NCBI GenBank assembly: GCA_012521935.1 | Contig: JAAYLJ010000179.1 | Span: 1 to 24,967, forward strand | Direction: 5' to 3' | Source: Campylobacteraceae bacterium | GTDB taxonomy: Bacteria > Campylobacterota > Campylobacteria > Campylobacterales > Campylobacteraceae | Length of the DNA stretch: 24,967 bases | In this document: in pieces, positions 8,049-16,186 of the stretch | Layout of the letters: every line of letters starts with the position of its first letter | Numbering within the stretch: position 1 is the first letter of the stretch | The notes under the pieces: model-generated | Told to the model about the DNA's origin: nothing | What the model saw: only the letters and a program-made list of their open reading frames with translations | Database searches by the model: none | Made by a program: the position numbers and the translations under genes

Positions 8049-9046
8049 TAACAAATCCTAGGTAAAAGCTCACCTTTTGGTGATTCTAAAAATCTTTGAC
8101 TACCCCAAGGAGTTTCTAAAATAACTCTCCCCTCATACTCCTTAACTGCCACTCCAAATAAGGATGCCCTCTTAGTTACTTCAAAACCTTTTAAAACCTC
8201 TAAAGCTTTTGAAGCATCCTCTTCTTTTAGGGCTAAAACCATAGTTCCTTCATTTGCAAATTCATATGGTTCAAATCCAAATATTTCACAAATTCCTCTA
8301 ACTTCATCAGCTACTGGTATCTTTTCTTCATAAGCTTTTATGCCAATATTTGAAGCTACTGCCCACTCATTAAGCACTGCGCTAAGTCCGCCTCTTGTTG
8401 CATCTCTTAGAGCAATTGGCGCAATTCCAGCTTCATAAAGCGCCTTTACAGGCTCCCATAAAAGAGCACAATCACTCTTTATGCTTGTTTCTACATCCAA
8501 ATCTTCTCTTTTAGCTAATATGCAAGCTCCGTGATTGCCAACTTCATTTGAGACTATTAAAACATGTCCTGCTTTAATATTGTGCGAAGAGATATTTTTT
8601 TGTACAATCTCTCCTACTCCAGAACTATTTATAAAAACTCCATCAACACTACCTTTTGGAACTACTTTTGTGTCTCCTGCTACTACTTTAACGCCGATTT
8701 TCTCCATCTCATCTTGCATACTTTTAACTATCTTTTGTAAATCACTAAATAAAAAACCCTCTTCAATCATAAAGCCACAAGTTAAATATCTTGGTTTTGC
8801 CCCAGCCATCACTAAATCATTTACAGTTCCAACAACAGCAAGTTTTCCAATATCTCCACCATTGAAAAATAGGGGATTTACAGTAAATGAATCGGTTGTA
8901 AAAGCTATTGGGCTTTTTAATTCAATAGTTGCTGCATCTTCCATTTTTTCTAAAATTGGATTTGAGAATGATTTAAAAAAAAGTTTATTTATAAGCTCAT
9001 TCATCTCATCACCACCGCCACCATGGGCTAAAAGTATCTCTTTCAT
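8048..9046 (-). CDS. hypE: Hydrogenase maturation protein HypE
   Basis: Dehydrates the carbamoyl group received from HypF on its C-terminal cysteine to make the thiocyanate that becomes the CN ligands of the active-site iron. The 332 aa protein has the N-terminal glycine loop LLAHGGGGDEMNELI, the ATP-binding region around FTTDSFTVNPLFFNGGDIGK and KVVAGDTKVV (AIR synthase-like fold), RDATRGGLSAVLNEWA, and the invariant ending PRIC with the reactive terminal Cys332. Start ATG 9046 overlaps the hypD stop as ATGA. Length is normal for the family. Confidence 0.97.
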   Translation of the reverse strand: MKEILLAHGGGGDEMNELINKLFFKSFSNPILEKMEDAATIELKSPIAFTTDSFTVNPLFFNGGDIGKLAVVGTVNDLVMAGAKPRYLTCGFMIEEGFLFSDLQKIVKSMQDEMEKIGVKVVAGDTKVVPKGSVDGVFINSSGVGEIVQKNISSHNIKAGHVLIVSNEVGNHGACILAKREDLDVETSIKSDCALLWEPVKALYEAGIAPIALRDATRGGLSAVLNEWAVASNIGIKAYEEKIPVADEVRGICEIFGFEPYEFANEGTMVLALKEEDASKALEVLKGFEVTKRASLFGVAVKEYEGRVILETPWGSQRFLESPKGELLPRIC

Positions 9047-10179
9047 ACTCTTCTTCCTTTAAGAAGTGATCCATATTTATAATACGCTGCACAAGCTCCC
9101 TCGCTTGAAACCATACATGAGCCTATGGGGGAAGATGGCACACAAGCTTTTCCAAAAACCTTACAATCATATGGTTTTGCTAAACCTTTTAAAATATCTC
9201 CACAAATGCAAAGCTTGTGATCTTTTTTATGCTCTTTTGGTATTAAATCTTTAAAGATTATCTGGGCATCCAAAAAAGCATACTCATCTTTTAATTTCAA
9301 AGCACTATTTGGAATATCTCCAATGCCTCGCCAATTAAAATGAGCCCTTCTTTCAAAATATTTATCTACTAACTTTTGAGCGTGCAAGTTTCCATCTCTT
9401 GAGACGGCTCTTATATACTGGTTTTCAACCTCATATCTTCCCTCTTCAACTTGCTTTACGATTTTTAATATAGCTTCCATCACATCAATTGGCTCAAACC
9501 CAGCAACTACTATGGGCATTTTAAATTTCTCGCAAACTCTTTCATAAATTTTTGTTCCAGTTATAACGCTTACATGAGAAGGTCCTAAAAAAGCATCTAT
9601 TTTTGAATTCTCATCAAGCATAATGGCTTCCATTGGCTCTGGAACTAAAACATGATTTGAGAAAAATGAAATGTTTTTAATGCCCTCTTTCAAAGTTTTA
9701 TCAATAATTGCGGCGCTCATTGGAGTAGTAGTTTCAAAACCAATGGCAAAAAATATAACCTTTTTAGTGGGATTTTCATTTGCTATTTTTAAAACATCTA
9801 ATGGAGAGTAAAGTGCTCTAACATCAGCTCCTCTAGCCCTTAACTCTTGGAGCGAACTTTTACTTCCAGGAACTCTAATCATGTCTCCTAATGTAGTAAA
9901 TATCACATCTTTACTAGAAGCTAGAGCCAGCGCTGCATCAATCCTCTCTTTTGGCATAATGCAAACAGGACACCCAGGTCCATGGATAAACTCAATATGC
10001 TTTGGTAAAAGTTGAATTATCCCATATTTCATTATGGTGTGAGTGTGTCCTCCGCAAACTTCCATAATTTTTATAGGAGTTTTTGACTCTTTATAAATTA
10101 ATTTTGAAAGCGCTCTCATATGTGCGGGGTTTCTAAACCCCTCAATGAGATTCAAAGTACTCTCCGCTATGTCCTTCAT
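9043..10179 (-). CDS. hypD: Hydrogenase maturation protein HypD
   Basis: Iron-sulfur scaffold on which, with HypC, the Fe(CN)2CO group is assembled. Seen motifs: MEVCGGHTHTIM (Cys42), FIHGPGCPVCIMP (Cys70, Cys73), FAIGFETTTPMSA, GFEPIDVMEAI, and the C-terminal cysteine-rich segment CICGDILKG ... CKVFGKACVPSSPIGSC that binds the 4Fe-4S cluster. As given (ATG 10179) it is 378 aa and overlaps hypC by 38 nt. An in-frame TTG at 10155 (starting LNLIEGFRNP) is preceded by GGAG at a 6 nt spacing, overlaps hypC by only 14 nt and lies nearer the start of E. coli HypD, so the true product may be 370 aa. Confidence 0.96.
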   Translation of the reverse strand: MKDIAESTLNLIEGFRNPAHMRALSKLIYKESKTPIKIMEVCGGHTHTIMKYGIIQLLPKHIEFIHGPGCPVCIMPKERIDAALALASSKDVIFTTLGDMIRVPGSKSSLQELRARGADVRALYSPLDVLKIANENPTKKVIFFAIGFETTTPMSAAIIDKTLKEGIKNISFFSNHVLVPEPMEAIMLDENSKIDAFLGPSHVSVITGTKIYERVCEKFKMPIVVAGFEPIDVMEAILKIVKQVEEGRYEVENQYIRAVSRDGNLHAQKLVDKYFERRAHFNWRGIGDIPNSALKLKDEYAFLDAQIIFKDLIPKEHKKDHKLCICGDILKGLAKPYDCKVFGKACVPSSPIGSCMVSSEGACAAYYKYGSLLKGRRV

Positions 10180-10423
10180 CTGGATCTATTTCACCACTTT
10201 CCATAGCCTTTACTATCTCTTCATAAGCTTTAATGCTCTCAAGTGCCTCTTCTTTGCTTATCTTTCCCATAGCATAACCCACATGAATTAAAATATAATC
10301 TCCAATCTCTATAGGCTCATCTATTAAATCAAGAGTAATCTCTCTTTTTACACCCATGGTATCAACTGTTGCCATATTATTTTCATCAATTTTTATAACT
10401 TTTGAAGGTATAGAAAGACACAT
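10142..10423 (-). CDS. hypC: Hydrogenase assembly chaperone HypC
   Basis: Small chaperone that binds HypD during assembly of the Fe(CN)2CO unit and then carries it to the immature large subunit. The 93 aa protein starts MCLSIPSKVIKID, with the essential Cys2 exposed after Met removal, then VDTMGVKREITLDLI and GDYILIHVGYAMGKISKEEA, the OB-fold core of the HypC/HupF family. The acidic tail (about the last 15 residues) overlaps the start of hypD. TAAGGAG at the hypB stop serves as its ribosome site, 7 nt before ATG 10423. Confidence 0.97.
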   Translation of the reverse strand: MCLSIPSKVIKIDENNMATVDTMGVKREITLDLIDEPIEIGDYILIHVGYAMGKISKEEALESIKAYEEIVKAMESGEIDPDEGHSGEYFESH

Positions 10424-10433
10424 AATTTACTCC

Positions 10434-11168
10434 TTATCTTAAAGATATTTTAAATTTTAAATAATCAATCCACTGCTTAATCCCTTTGCCACTCTTGCTA
10501 TCAACTTGCAAAATGTCTAATTTAGGGTTTAATTTTCTAGCCTCTTTAATGGCTACATCAATATTAAAATCAAAATGAGGTAAAAGATCTGTTTTTGTTA
10601 TGATTAAAAGATCAGCCGCTCTAAACATAACAGGATATTTTGCAGGCTTATCATCTCCTTCTGGAACTGAAAGCAGTACAACATTTAAGTGAGTACCAAC
10701 ATCATAACTAGCTGGGCATACTAAATTGCCAACATTTTCAACAAATACTAAATCTAAATCCTCTAAAGGCATGGCGTGTAAACCTTTATGAACCATAAAA
10801 GCATCCAAATGACACGCTTGTCCTGTTGTTATTTGATACGCAGGTGCTCCTTTTGCTATTATCCTTTGCGCATCTTGATTTGTCTCTAAATCTCCCTCAA
10901 TTACTCCAATTTTAAGCTCGCCGCTATCGATAGTCGCTTCTAGGAGTGTAGTTTTTCCTGCACCTGGGCTACTCATTAAATTTATAGCAAAAACCCCATG
11001 GCTTTCAAAATGAGCTCTATTGTGAGCTGCTTCTTTATCATTTGCATCTAAAATTTTAGTGATAACTTCAACTGTTTTTGAGTCATTTAGCTGAGGATTT
11101 GGATGGTGGTGATGTTCATCATGGCTATGTGACTCTTTAGATATCGTGCACCCGCAATCTTTACACAT
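10434..11168 (-). CDS. hypB: Hydrogenase nickel-incorporation GTPase HypB
   Basis: SIMIBI-class GTPase that provides nickel to HypA and the large subunit. The 244 aa protein has three visible parts. The first is an N-terminal MCKDCGC high-affinity Ni site (Cys2, Cys5, Cys7, as in E. coli HypB). The second is a short His-rich stretch SHSHDEHHHH (13-22) that could store nickel. The third is the GTPase domain, with P-loop SSPGAGKTT (66-74), EGDLETNQDA, the interface metal pair Cys119-His120 in GQACHLD, VENVGNLVCP and the TKTDLLP base-recognition motif. It opens the hypBCDEA run after the nikR terminator, with AAAGGA 7 nt before ATG 11168. Few other bacteria combine both N-terminal nickel motifs in so short a lead-in, but this is within family variation. 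Confidence 0.97.
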   Translation of the reverse strand: MCKDCGCTISKESHSHDEHHHHPNPQLNDSKTVEVITKILDANDKEAAHNRAHFESHGVFAINLMSSPGAGKTTLLEATIDSGELKIGVIEGDLETNQDAQRIIAKGAPAYQITTGQACHLDAFMVHKGLHAMPLEDLDLVFVENVGNLVCPASYDVGTHLNVVLLSVPEGDDKPAKYPVMFRAADLLIITKTDLLPHFDFNIDVAIKEARKLNPKLDILQVDSKSGKGIKQWIDYLKFKISLR

Positions 11169-11189
11169 TAGAGTTCCTTTTTTGTTTAA

Positions 11190-11206
11190 GATTTAATATA
11201 TTAATC
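11190..11206. promoter_or_regulatory. Near-palindrome in the hypB leader region
   Basis: GATTTAATATATTAATC has a perfect 10 bp TAATATATTA core with near-symmetric GATT/ATC flanks, 22 nt upstream of hypB ATG. It could be an operator or merely low-complexity AT sequence. A possible -10 for hypB, GATAAT on the minus strand (11219-11224), lies just upstream of it. Weak. Confidence 0.25.
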
Positions 11207-11254
11207 AAATAGTGGTAAATTATCTCTGAATGGGGCGGGTTAGATATTTTATAA

Positions 11255-11283
11255 AAGGAGAAAGTGCACTAAGCGTGCACTTT
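11255..11283 (-). terminator. Intrinsic terminator after nikR
   Basis: Directly after the nikR stop, the minus strand forms a perfect 9 bp stem AAAGTGCAC / GTGCACTTT (11275-11283 with 11261-11269) with a 5 nt loop, followed by CTCCTTTTAT. It is the most stable hairpin seen in the window's gaps and should separate the hyd-hypF-nikR transcript from hypBCDEA. Confidence 0.75.
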
Positions 11284-11285
11284 AA

Positions 11286-11699
11286 TTATGAGGCAGGTAT
11301 GGCGGCTTTTACTAATTTAGAAAATTTAACGCCTTTTAATCCACCTATTTTTTGTGAGAAATCTTGTATTTTATTTGCTATACCTTGAATCATTATGGTT
11401 TCTAAGCAATTTTCATGATCAATGTGAACATGAGTTGAGCACATTATTTTAATCTCTGCATCATGTTGTATGTCAACTATTTTTTGAACTAAGTCGTTTT
11501 GATGATGGGTATAGATGATAGTTAATACGCCAATCACTTCGCTATCGTCATCTTTCCAACTATCTTTTACTATCTTTTCTCTAATTAAATCTCTAGTAAA
11601 TTCACTTCTGGAAGCATAACCTTGTGTAGAAACTTTTTTATCCAATTCATTTAGTAGTTGCTCTGGTAAAGAGACACTAAACCGAATAACTTTATCCAT
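11286..11699 (-). CDS. nikR: Nickel-responsive transcriptional regulator NikR
   Basis: Ribbon-helix-helix repressor or activator that senses nickel. The 137 aa protein has an N-terminal RHH domain (VIRFSVSLPEQLLNELDKKV, then SRSEFTRDLIREKI) and a C-terminal ACT-like domain with the high-affinity Ni ligands His79, His90, His92 and Cys98 (HVHIDHENCLE), matching E. coli His76, His87, His89 and Cys95. ATG 11699 has AAGGA 7 nt upstream. It lies 72 nt after hypF and 117 nt before hypB, within the hydrogenase block, which suggests that it controls nickel-enzyme genes here and possibly itself through the palindrome overlapping its own -10 box. No nickel importer is encoded in the window. Confidence 0.95.
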   Translation of the reverse strand: MDKVIRFSVSLPEQLLNELDKKVSTQGYASRSEFTRDLIREKIVKDSWKDDDSEVIGVLTIIYTHHQNDLVQKIVDIQHDAEIKIMCSTHVHIDHENCLETIMIQGIANKIQDFSQKIGGLKGVKFSKLVKAAIPAS

Positions 11700-11714
11700 T
11701 GAGAATCCTTATTC

Positions 11715-11739
11715 TTATTATTTAGTGATAATAATAGTA
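11715..11739 (-). promoter_or_regulatory. Candidate nikR promoter with overlapping operator
   Basis: TTATTAT (11715-11721) and ATAATAA (11728-11734) form a perfect inverted repeat with a 6 nt spacer. On the minus strand, TATTAT at 11728-11733 follows a long T-rich tract and fits a -10 box about 29 nt before the nikR ATG. Read as TATTATT-N10-AATAGTA, it is close to, but not the same as, the Helicobacter NikR site TATWATT-N11-AATWATA. Auto-regulation is an inference. Confidence 0.4.
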
Positions 11740-11771
11740 GAAAAAAACTTAAAAAGAAATAAGAAAAATAA

Positions 11772-13985
11772 CTATTGTGCTAAAATAATTTTAGCCAACT
11801 GCCCAAAAGCAATACCACTATCATTTAAAGGAATTTTTTCTGAAAAATATATTTTAATTTTTTCTTTTTTGGCTTTATGAAGTAGCGTCTTTACAAGAGT
11901 TTTGTTTTGAAAAACTCCTCCACTAATCACTATTGGAAGATTATATTTTTTACCCATATAGATAATACTATTTGCTAGCAGATGCACAAAGAGTGTTATG
12001 TAATTTTCTTTTTCATCTCTTTTAATGCTCTTTAGGAAATTTTTATAGTAAAAAATACTATTGTGAAAATGAAAACTTTCATCACTTTTTACTTTTTCAT
12101 CAAAGAGTGATTCAATGAGTAGTCCACTCTCCCCATCGTATGTTACTTCATTTAAACCTGTAGCTAAAAACGCCACAGCATCAAATATCCTACCAACAGA
12201 TGAGCATAGTGGAGAGTTTATATTTTTTAAATGAGCCTTATCTAAAAGTGGCAACTCTTTTTCAAAAGGTTGAAAGATTTTTAAACTCTGCTCATCTTTT
12301 AAATCTTTTAGCATTGAGTAAGCTACTCTCCAAATATGTTTTATAGATCCCTCTCCCCCTAAAAGTTTAAAAGGCTCAAAATGGGCAACTCTTTTAAAGT
12401 TACCTTTTTCAAAGAGTAAAAACTCTCCTCCCCAAATGGTTTCATCTTCCCCATACCCTGTTCCATCCCAAGAAACTCCCAAAACTGGCTCATTTAAACC
12501 ATGTTCTAGCATTGTTGCGCAAATATGAGCTTGATGGTGATAAACTCCCAAGCTTTGAATATTTTGAGATTTTGCCCAAAGAGTTGAAGTGTAGTTTGGG
12601 TGATTGTCATGGAGTATTAAATCTGGTGTCGCCTCATAAAATCTTTTTAACATTTTAAGGGTGTGATTGAAAAATTCAAACCCTTTTAAACTACTAATAT
12701 CTCCAATGTATGGGCTTTGGATTATTTTTCCATTATGAAGCAAAGCAATGGAGTTTTTCTCTTGCGCGCCAACAGCTAAAATGGTTTTACCTATTTTTTC
12801 TTTAACTGGAAAGGTAAAAGGCGCATATCCCCTTGAAATTCTTAAAGGTAAAATTTTCTCTTCTATTAGTTGAACTATTGAATCATCACTTCTATTTACT
12901 ATTTTTCTATCGTGATTTAAATAAAACTCTACAATGCCCTTTAACTCTTTGAACTCTAATTCATTTGAAACTATGGGCTCATCTTTTCTGTTTGCACTTG
13001 TTGCAATGAGTGGAAAATCTATATATTCAAAAAGAAGAAAATGAAGTGGAGTATATGGCAAAAAGATACCAAGCCTATCAGTTTTTGGTGCAATCTCTTG
13101 GGGTAAAGTTAAGTTTTTTTTCTTTTTCACAAGCACTATTGGCTTTTCTATCGAATTTAAAACCGCCTCTTCTTTTTTAGACAAAACTACATACTCTAAA
13201 GCCATTTTTATATCTTTGCACATAATGGCAAATGGTTTGGCTACCCTTTTCTTTCTAACTCTTAACTCTTTTAAACTATCTATATTTCTTGCATCACAAA
13301 TTATGTGAAATCCGCCCATTCCCTTTAATGCTACAATCTCTCCATTTTTAATTAACCGTACAAACTCTTTTAAAGCTTCATCTCCTTCTTTAATCACCCC
13401 AGAAGAAATAGTGTTTAAACTAAGTTTTGGGCCACAATGCGGACAACTAATTGGCTGGGCATGGTATCTTCTATCTAATGGATTGTTGTACTCTTGTTCG
13501 CAACTTTTACAAAGTTTAAACTCTTTCATTGAAGTATTTGGCCTATCATATGGCAAGCTTTCAATGATGCTATATCTAGGACCACAATTTGTACAGTTTG
13601 TAAATGGATAGTGATAGCGCCTATTTTTACTATCTCTCATCTCATCTTCACAACTCTTGCAAAGCGACATATCTGGCAAAACTGCGGAGTGTTTTACTCC
13701 CTCATTTGTGCTTTTTTCTATCTTAAAACTGTTTTCATTGGTTGACTTTAACTCTTTTTGAGTGATTTTGTCGACTCTAGCAAGGGGTGGAAGACTTAAA
13801 TAAAACTCTTGCAAAAACTCTTTTAGTTTATTCTCCTCTCCTTGAAGCTCCATATAAACGCCACTTACGCTATTTTTTATAAATCCAGTTAAATTAAGTT
13901 TTGTAGCAAGTGTATAAACAAAGGGTCTAAATCCAACACCTTGGACTAAACCCTCAACTTTGTAAGATACTCTTTTTTTACTCAT
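11772..13985 (-). CDS. hypF: Carbamoyltransferase HypF
   Basis: Uses carbamoyl phosphate and ATP to transfer a carbamoyl group to HypE, the source of the CN ligands. The 737 aa protein has the full domain order: acylphosphatase (VEGLVQGVGFRPFVY at about 10-24, Arg20), paired zinc fingers with four CxxC units (CKSC, CTNC, CKSC, CPHC, about 109-184), a YrdC-like domain (about 200-375, KPFAIM and TSANRKDEPI), and a Kae1-like carbamoyltransferase domain with HHQAHICATMLEH, GVSWDGTGYGED and VISGGVFQN. ATG 13985 is preferred over ATG 14000 because the protein then begins directly at the acylphosphatase fold; it overlaps the hydE stop by 8 nt. Neither has a clear ribosome site, so coupling to hydE translation is likely. 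Confidence 0.96.
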   Translation of the reverse strand: MSKKRVSYKVEGLVQGVGFRPFVYTLATKLNLTGFIKNSVSGVYMELQGEENKLKEFLQEFYLSLPPLARVDKITQKELKSTNENSFKIEKSTNEGVKHSAVLPDMSLCKSCEDEMRDSKNRRYHYPFTNCTNCGPRYSIIESLPYDRPNTSMKEFKLCKSCEQEYNNPLDRRYHAQPISCPHCGPKLSLNTISSGVIKEGDEALKEFVRLIKNGEIVALKGMGGFHIICDARNIDSLKELRVRKKRVAKPFAIMCKDIKMALEYVVLSKKEEAVLNSIEKPIVLVKKKKNLTLPQEIAPKTDRLGIFLPYTPLHFLLFEYIDFPLIATSANRKDEPIVSNELEFKELKGIVEFYLNHDRKIVNRSDDSIVQLIEEKILPLRISRGYAPFTFPVKEKIGKTILAVGAQEKNSIALLHNGKIIQSPYIGDISSLKGFEFFNHTLKMLKRFYEATPDLILHDNHPNYTSTLWAKSQNIQSLGVYHHQAHICATMLEHGLNEPVLGVSWDGTGYGEDETIWGGEFLLFEKGNFKRVAHFEPFKLLGGEGSIKHIWRVAYSMLKDLKDEQSLKIFQPFEKELPLLDKAHLKNINSPLCSSVGRIFDAVAFLATGLNEVTYDGESGLLIESLFDEKVKSDESFHFHNSIFYYKNFLKSIKRDEKENYITLFVHLLANSIIYMGKKYNLPIVISGGVFQNKTLVKTLLHKAKKEKIKIYFSEKIPLNDSGIAFGQLAKIILAQ

Positions 13986-15639
13986 CAAGCGGGAGTTCAT
14001 AAGCAGTACTAACTTGGTGTCTAACTTTTGCCTGCCTAATTATCACTTCACTAACTCTTTCGTTTTCAAATAAAGAGCCAGAAATTATTAAATTTGTAGA
14101 GTTTAATTCATCTTTGGTTCTATCTAAAAAGTTTGAAATGAAAAACCCTAAACTATCAATCAAAGCAAAGCTCAAAGTTTCCAAATCAGCCCCTGCTAAA
14201 AGATAGCTCATTATGCTTTTAAAAAATCTAGTAGTATTAAATTCACCTCTTAAGCTCTCATCATTTAGCTTAAAATCAATACTAGGGCCTTTTAATCCTC
14301 CAAAAACAAAAGCTTTATCTAAAACTAAATTAGCCCCAATTTCTATATTTTTTCCAAGCCCAAATAAAACTCCAACAGCTCCAAAGATGGTAAATAGGCT
14401 ATTTGGATGATTTTCAAAATTTAAATTTTTAAAATTATTAAAATTTTCACTAAATTTATTAGAAAAATTTTCAATTAATCTTTTGCCTGTTTTGCTTTTT
14501 TCTATAGCTTCAACTATGCTACTTGCATCTTTTGGTAAATTAAATTTTACAAGATCTACAAAGCCCTTATCTTCGCTATAAAAAGCTATCTCATCACTAT
14601 GTTTTTTACTAAAATAGAGTAAAACTACATTTTTATTAAAAAGATTTTGCTCCTTTAAAACTCTTGCACTTTGTCTAATGCTTGGCTCTTTAAAGGCGCT
14701 CAAAGACTCTTTGCTCTCTTTGGGTGTATAGATAGAATTGTTTAAAATTAAGTGTGTAGAGTTTTCTAAAACAGTTAAGTAAAGAGGTTCTCTAGTTACT
14801 CCTTCATATTCTAAAGTACTTTTTTGTTTTAAATTTGGTGAAATTTTTATAAACTCCACCCCTAGCTTAAAAAGCTCTTTAGTTAAAAGTAACAGCAAAA
14901 TATCATCTGCTAATTTTATATGTACAAATCTATCTAAGATTATATTTTTTTGTGCAAAAATGCTGTTTATAGGTAGTCTTAATATAGGTTTTTCCAAAGA
15001 TGCTAAAGCTTCGCTTTGGTAAGATTTTATGACACACATTTTTTCCACTAAAGAAAGATCGCAAGGCATAAAAATGTATTTGCCATCTTTAATCTTTTCA
15101 TCTCCTAGCGCGGTTACATGAAATTTGCCTGTTGCAGTTAAAATATCTACGCCCTCACCGCTAAATAGCTTTTTAGCTACCTTTTCAAAAATCTCTTTAA
15201 AACTACTTGTTTTTGATGTTATAGTTAAGTTTTTATCTTTAAAGATTAACTCATTGTCCTTTTTTAAACCAACTCCTACACTTGGCTTAATGAAAGGATT
15301 ATAGTAGTGCACACTATGTTCATTTAAAACCTCTTCAACCATTTTTGGGGAAAAAGGTAAAAATAGATTGCACTTTTTAATCTCTCTTTCCTCCCCAAAA
15401 ACTTCATCAACCACTCTTGCGCTAAAGCTATCTATAAAGATTGAAGTTGGTAGATAGATTGAGAGTTTGTTTGAAAAATCTAGTAAAAACTCTTCATCAC
15501 CTAAGATGAAAAAAAGTACTCTTTTATCTTCATAGCGCAAAAAGTACTCTACATTAAACTCATTTGAAATGTTAATTAGAAAATTTTCTAAAACAGCATG
15601 ACTAGCACCTGTTTTAAACTCAAAAAGAAGAATCATCAT
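13978..15639 (-). CDS. hydE: HydE, epsilonproteobacterial hydrogenase accessory protein (HypF-related)
   Basis: Occupies the position of hydE in the Wolinella and Helicobacter hydABCDE operons; those proteins are needed for, or linked to, hydrogenase formation, but the biochemical role is unsettled to my knowledge. It is unrelated to the radical-SAM HydE of [FeFe] hydrogenases. The 553 aa product (ATG 15639, overlapping hydD by 20 nt; ATG 15636 is equally possible) has no signal or zinc finger. By eye its middle and end follow the neighbour HypF: FHVTALGDEK ... SLEKPILRL matches FHIICDARN ... SIEKPIVLV of the YrdC-like domain, and LIISGSLFENERV matches VVISGGVFQNKTL of the Kae1-like domain. 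The HypF HHxAH metal motif and KPFA-type nucleotide loop are missing, so it is probably catalytically inactive or altered. Identification as hydE is context plus length. Confidence 0.8.
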   Translation of the reverse strand: MMILLFEFKTGASHAVLENFLINISNEFNVEYFLRYEDKRVLFFILGDEEFLLDFSNKLSIYLPTSIFIDSFSARVVDEVFGEEREIKKCNLFLPFSPKMVEEVLNEHSVHYYNPFIKPSVGVGLKKDNELIFKDKNLTITSKTSSFKEIFEKVAKKLFSGEGVDILTATGKFHVTALGDEKIKDGKYIFMPCDLSLVEKMCVIKSYQSEALASLEKPILRLPINSIFAQKNIILDRFVHIKLADDILLLLLTKELFKLGVEFIKISPNLKQKSTLEYEGVTREPLYLTVLENSTHLILNNSIYTPKESKESLSAFKEPSIRQSARVLKEQNLFNKNVVLLYFSKKHSDEIAFYSEDKGFVDLVKFNLPKDASSIVEAIEKSKTGKRLIENFSNKFSENFNNFKNLNFENHPNSLFTIFGAVGVLFGLGKNIEIGANLVLDKAFVFGGLKGPSIDFKLNDESLRGEFNTTRFFKSIMSYLLAGADLETLSFALIDSLGFFISNFLDRTKDELNSTNLIISGSLFENERVSEVIIRQAKVRHQVSTAYELPLDE

Positions 15640-16177
15640 ACTCGCTTTGACATGAATTATCAGCAACCTCTTGAATGGTTACTGAGGGCTCTTTTATCTC
15701 TACTTCAAAACCTAGGCTTTTTAAATGTTTTATGAAAGTATCTTCCATAACTTTAGAGCCCTCAAGAACTGCTTTGGTTAATTTTAAAGTAGTTATATCT
15801 ACAACCTCTGGAATTATACCAATAATTTTTGTAGGTGGCCTATCGCCATATAGATCCATCATAGTTAGGGTTTGTAACATTTCGACTTCATGAGCGCTTC
15901 CATGCCAAGAGATTGAGTCTGGAACATCATTAAAATCAAAAAAATATACATCTCCAATCTCTGCGTCATTTGCATCAACACAATCAAAAACAATCAAATA
16001 ATCATAACTTGCAATTATGGGAATAAGTTGCTGGGCTAAAGTACCGCCATCTATGAAGTTTATAGTGTGTTTTGAAGAGGTGAAATTATATTTTTTTTCC
16101 AAATATCTACAAAGATGAACTCCGACACCCTCGTCGGAGAACATCACATTTCCAATTCCTAAAGCTAGAACTTTCAC
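15620..16177 (-). CDS. hydD: HydD, [NiFe]-hydrogenase maturation protease
   Basis: Endopeptidase of the HyaD/HybD family that removes the C-terminal tail of HydB after nickel insertion. The 185 aa protein begins VLALGIGNVMFSDEGVGVHL (Glu16 is the first nickel ligand), followed by FIDGGTLAQQLIP, YDYLIVFDCVDAND (Asp65/Asp68) and SWHGSAHEVEML (His96 likely the third ligand). The last 30 residues, ending QSEYDDSSF, extend beyond the usual core. The start is GTG at 16177, nine nt after hydC, with only a weak ribosome site; its 3' end overlaps hydE. Protease identity is secure, and its substrate is inferred to be HydB from the operon. Confidence 0.95.
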   Translation of the reverse strand: MKVLALGIGNVMFSDEGVGVHLCRYLEKKYNFTSSKHTINFIDGGTLAQQLIPIIASYDYLIVFDCVDANDAEIGDVYFFDFNDVPDSISWHGSAHEVEMLQTLTMMDLYGDRPPTKIIGIIPEVVDITTLKLTKAVLEGSKVMEDTFIKHLKSLGFEVEIKEPSVTIQEVADNSCQSEYDDSSF

Positions 16178-16186
16178 TCTAGCTTC

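Noticed and set aside
8535..9062. A 175-codon open frame on the plus strand opposite hypE
   Set aside because: It lies wholly within hypE, which has every family motif; the plus-strand product is low-complexity Ser/Thr/Pro/Ile sequence with no recognisable domain.
13978..15639. Radical-SAM HydE of [FeFe]-hydrogenase maturation
   Set aside because: No CxxxCxxC cluster motif; the shared name is accidental. It belongs to the hydABCDE [NiFe] operon.
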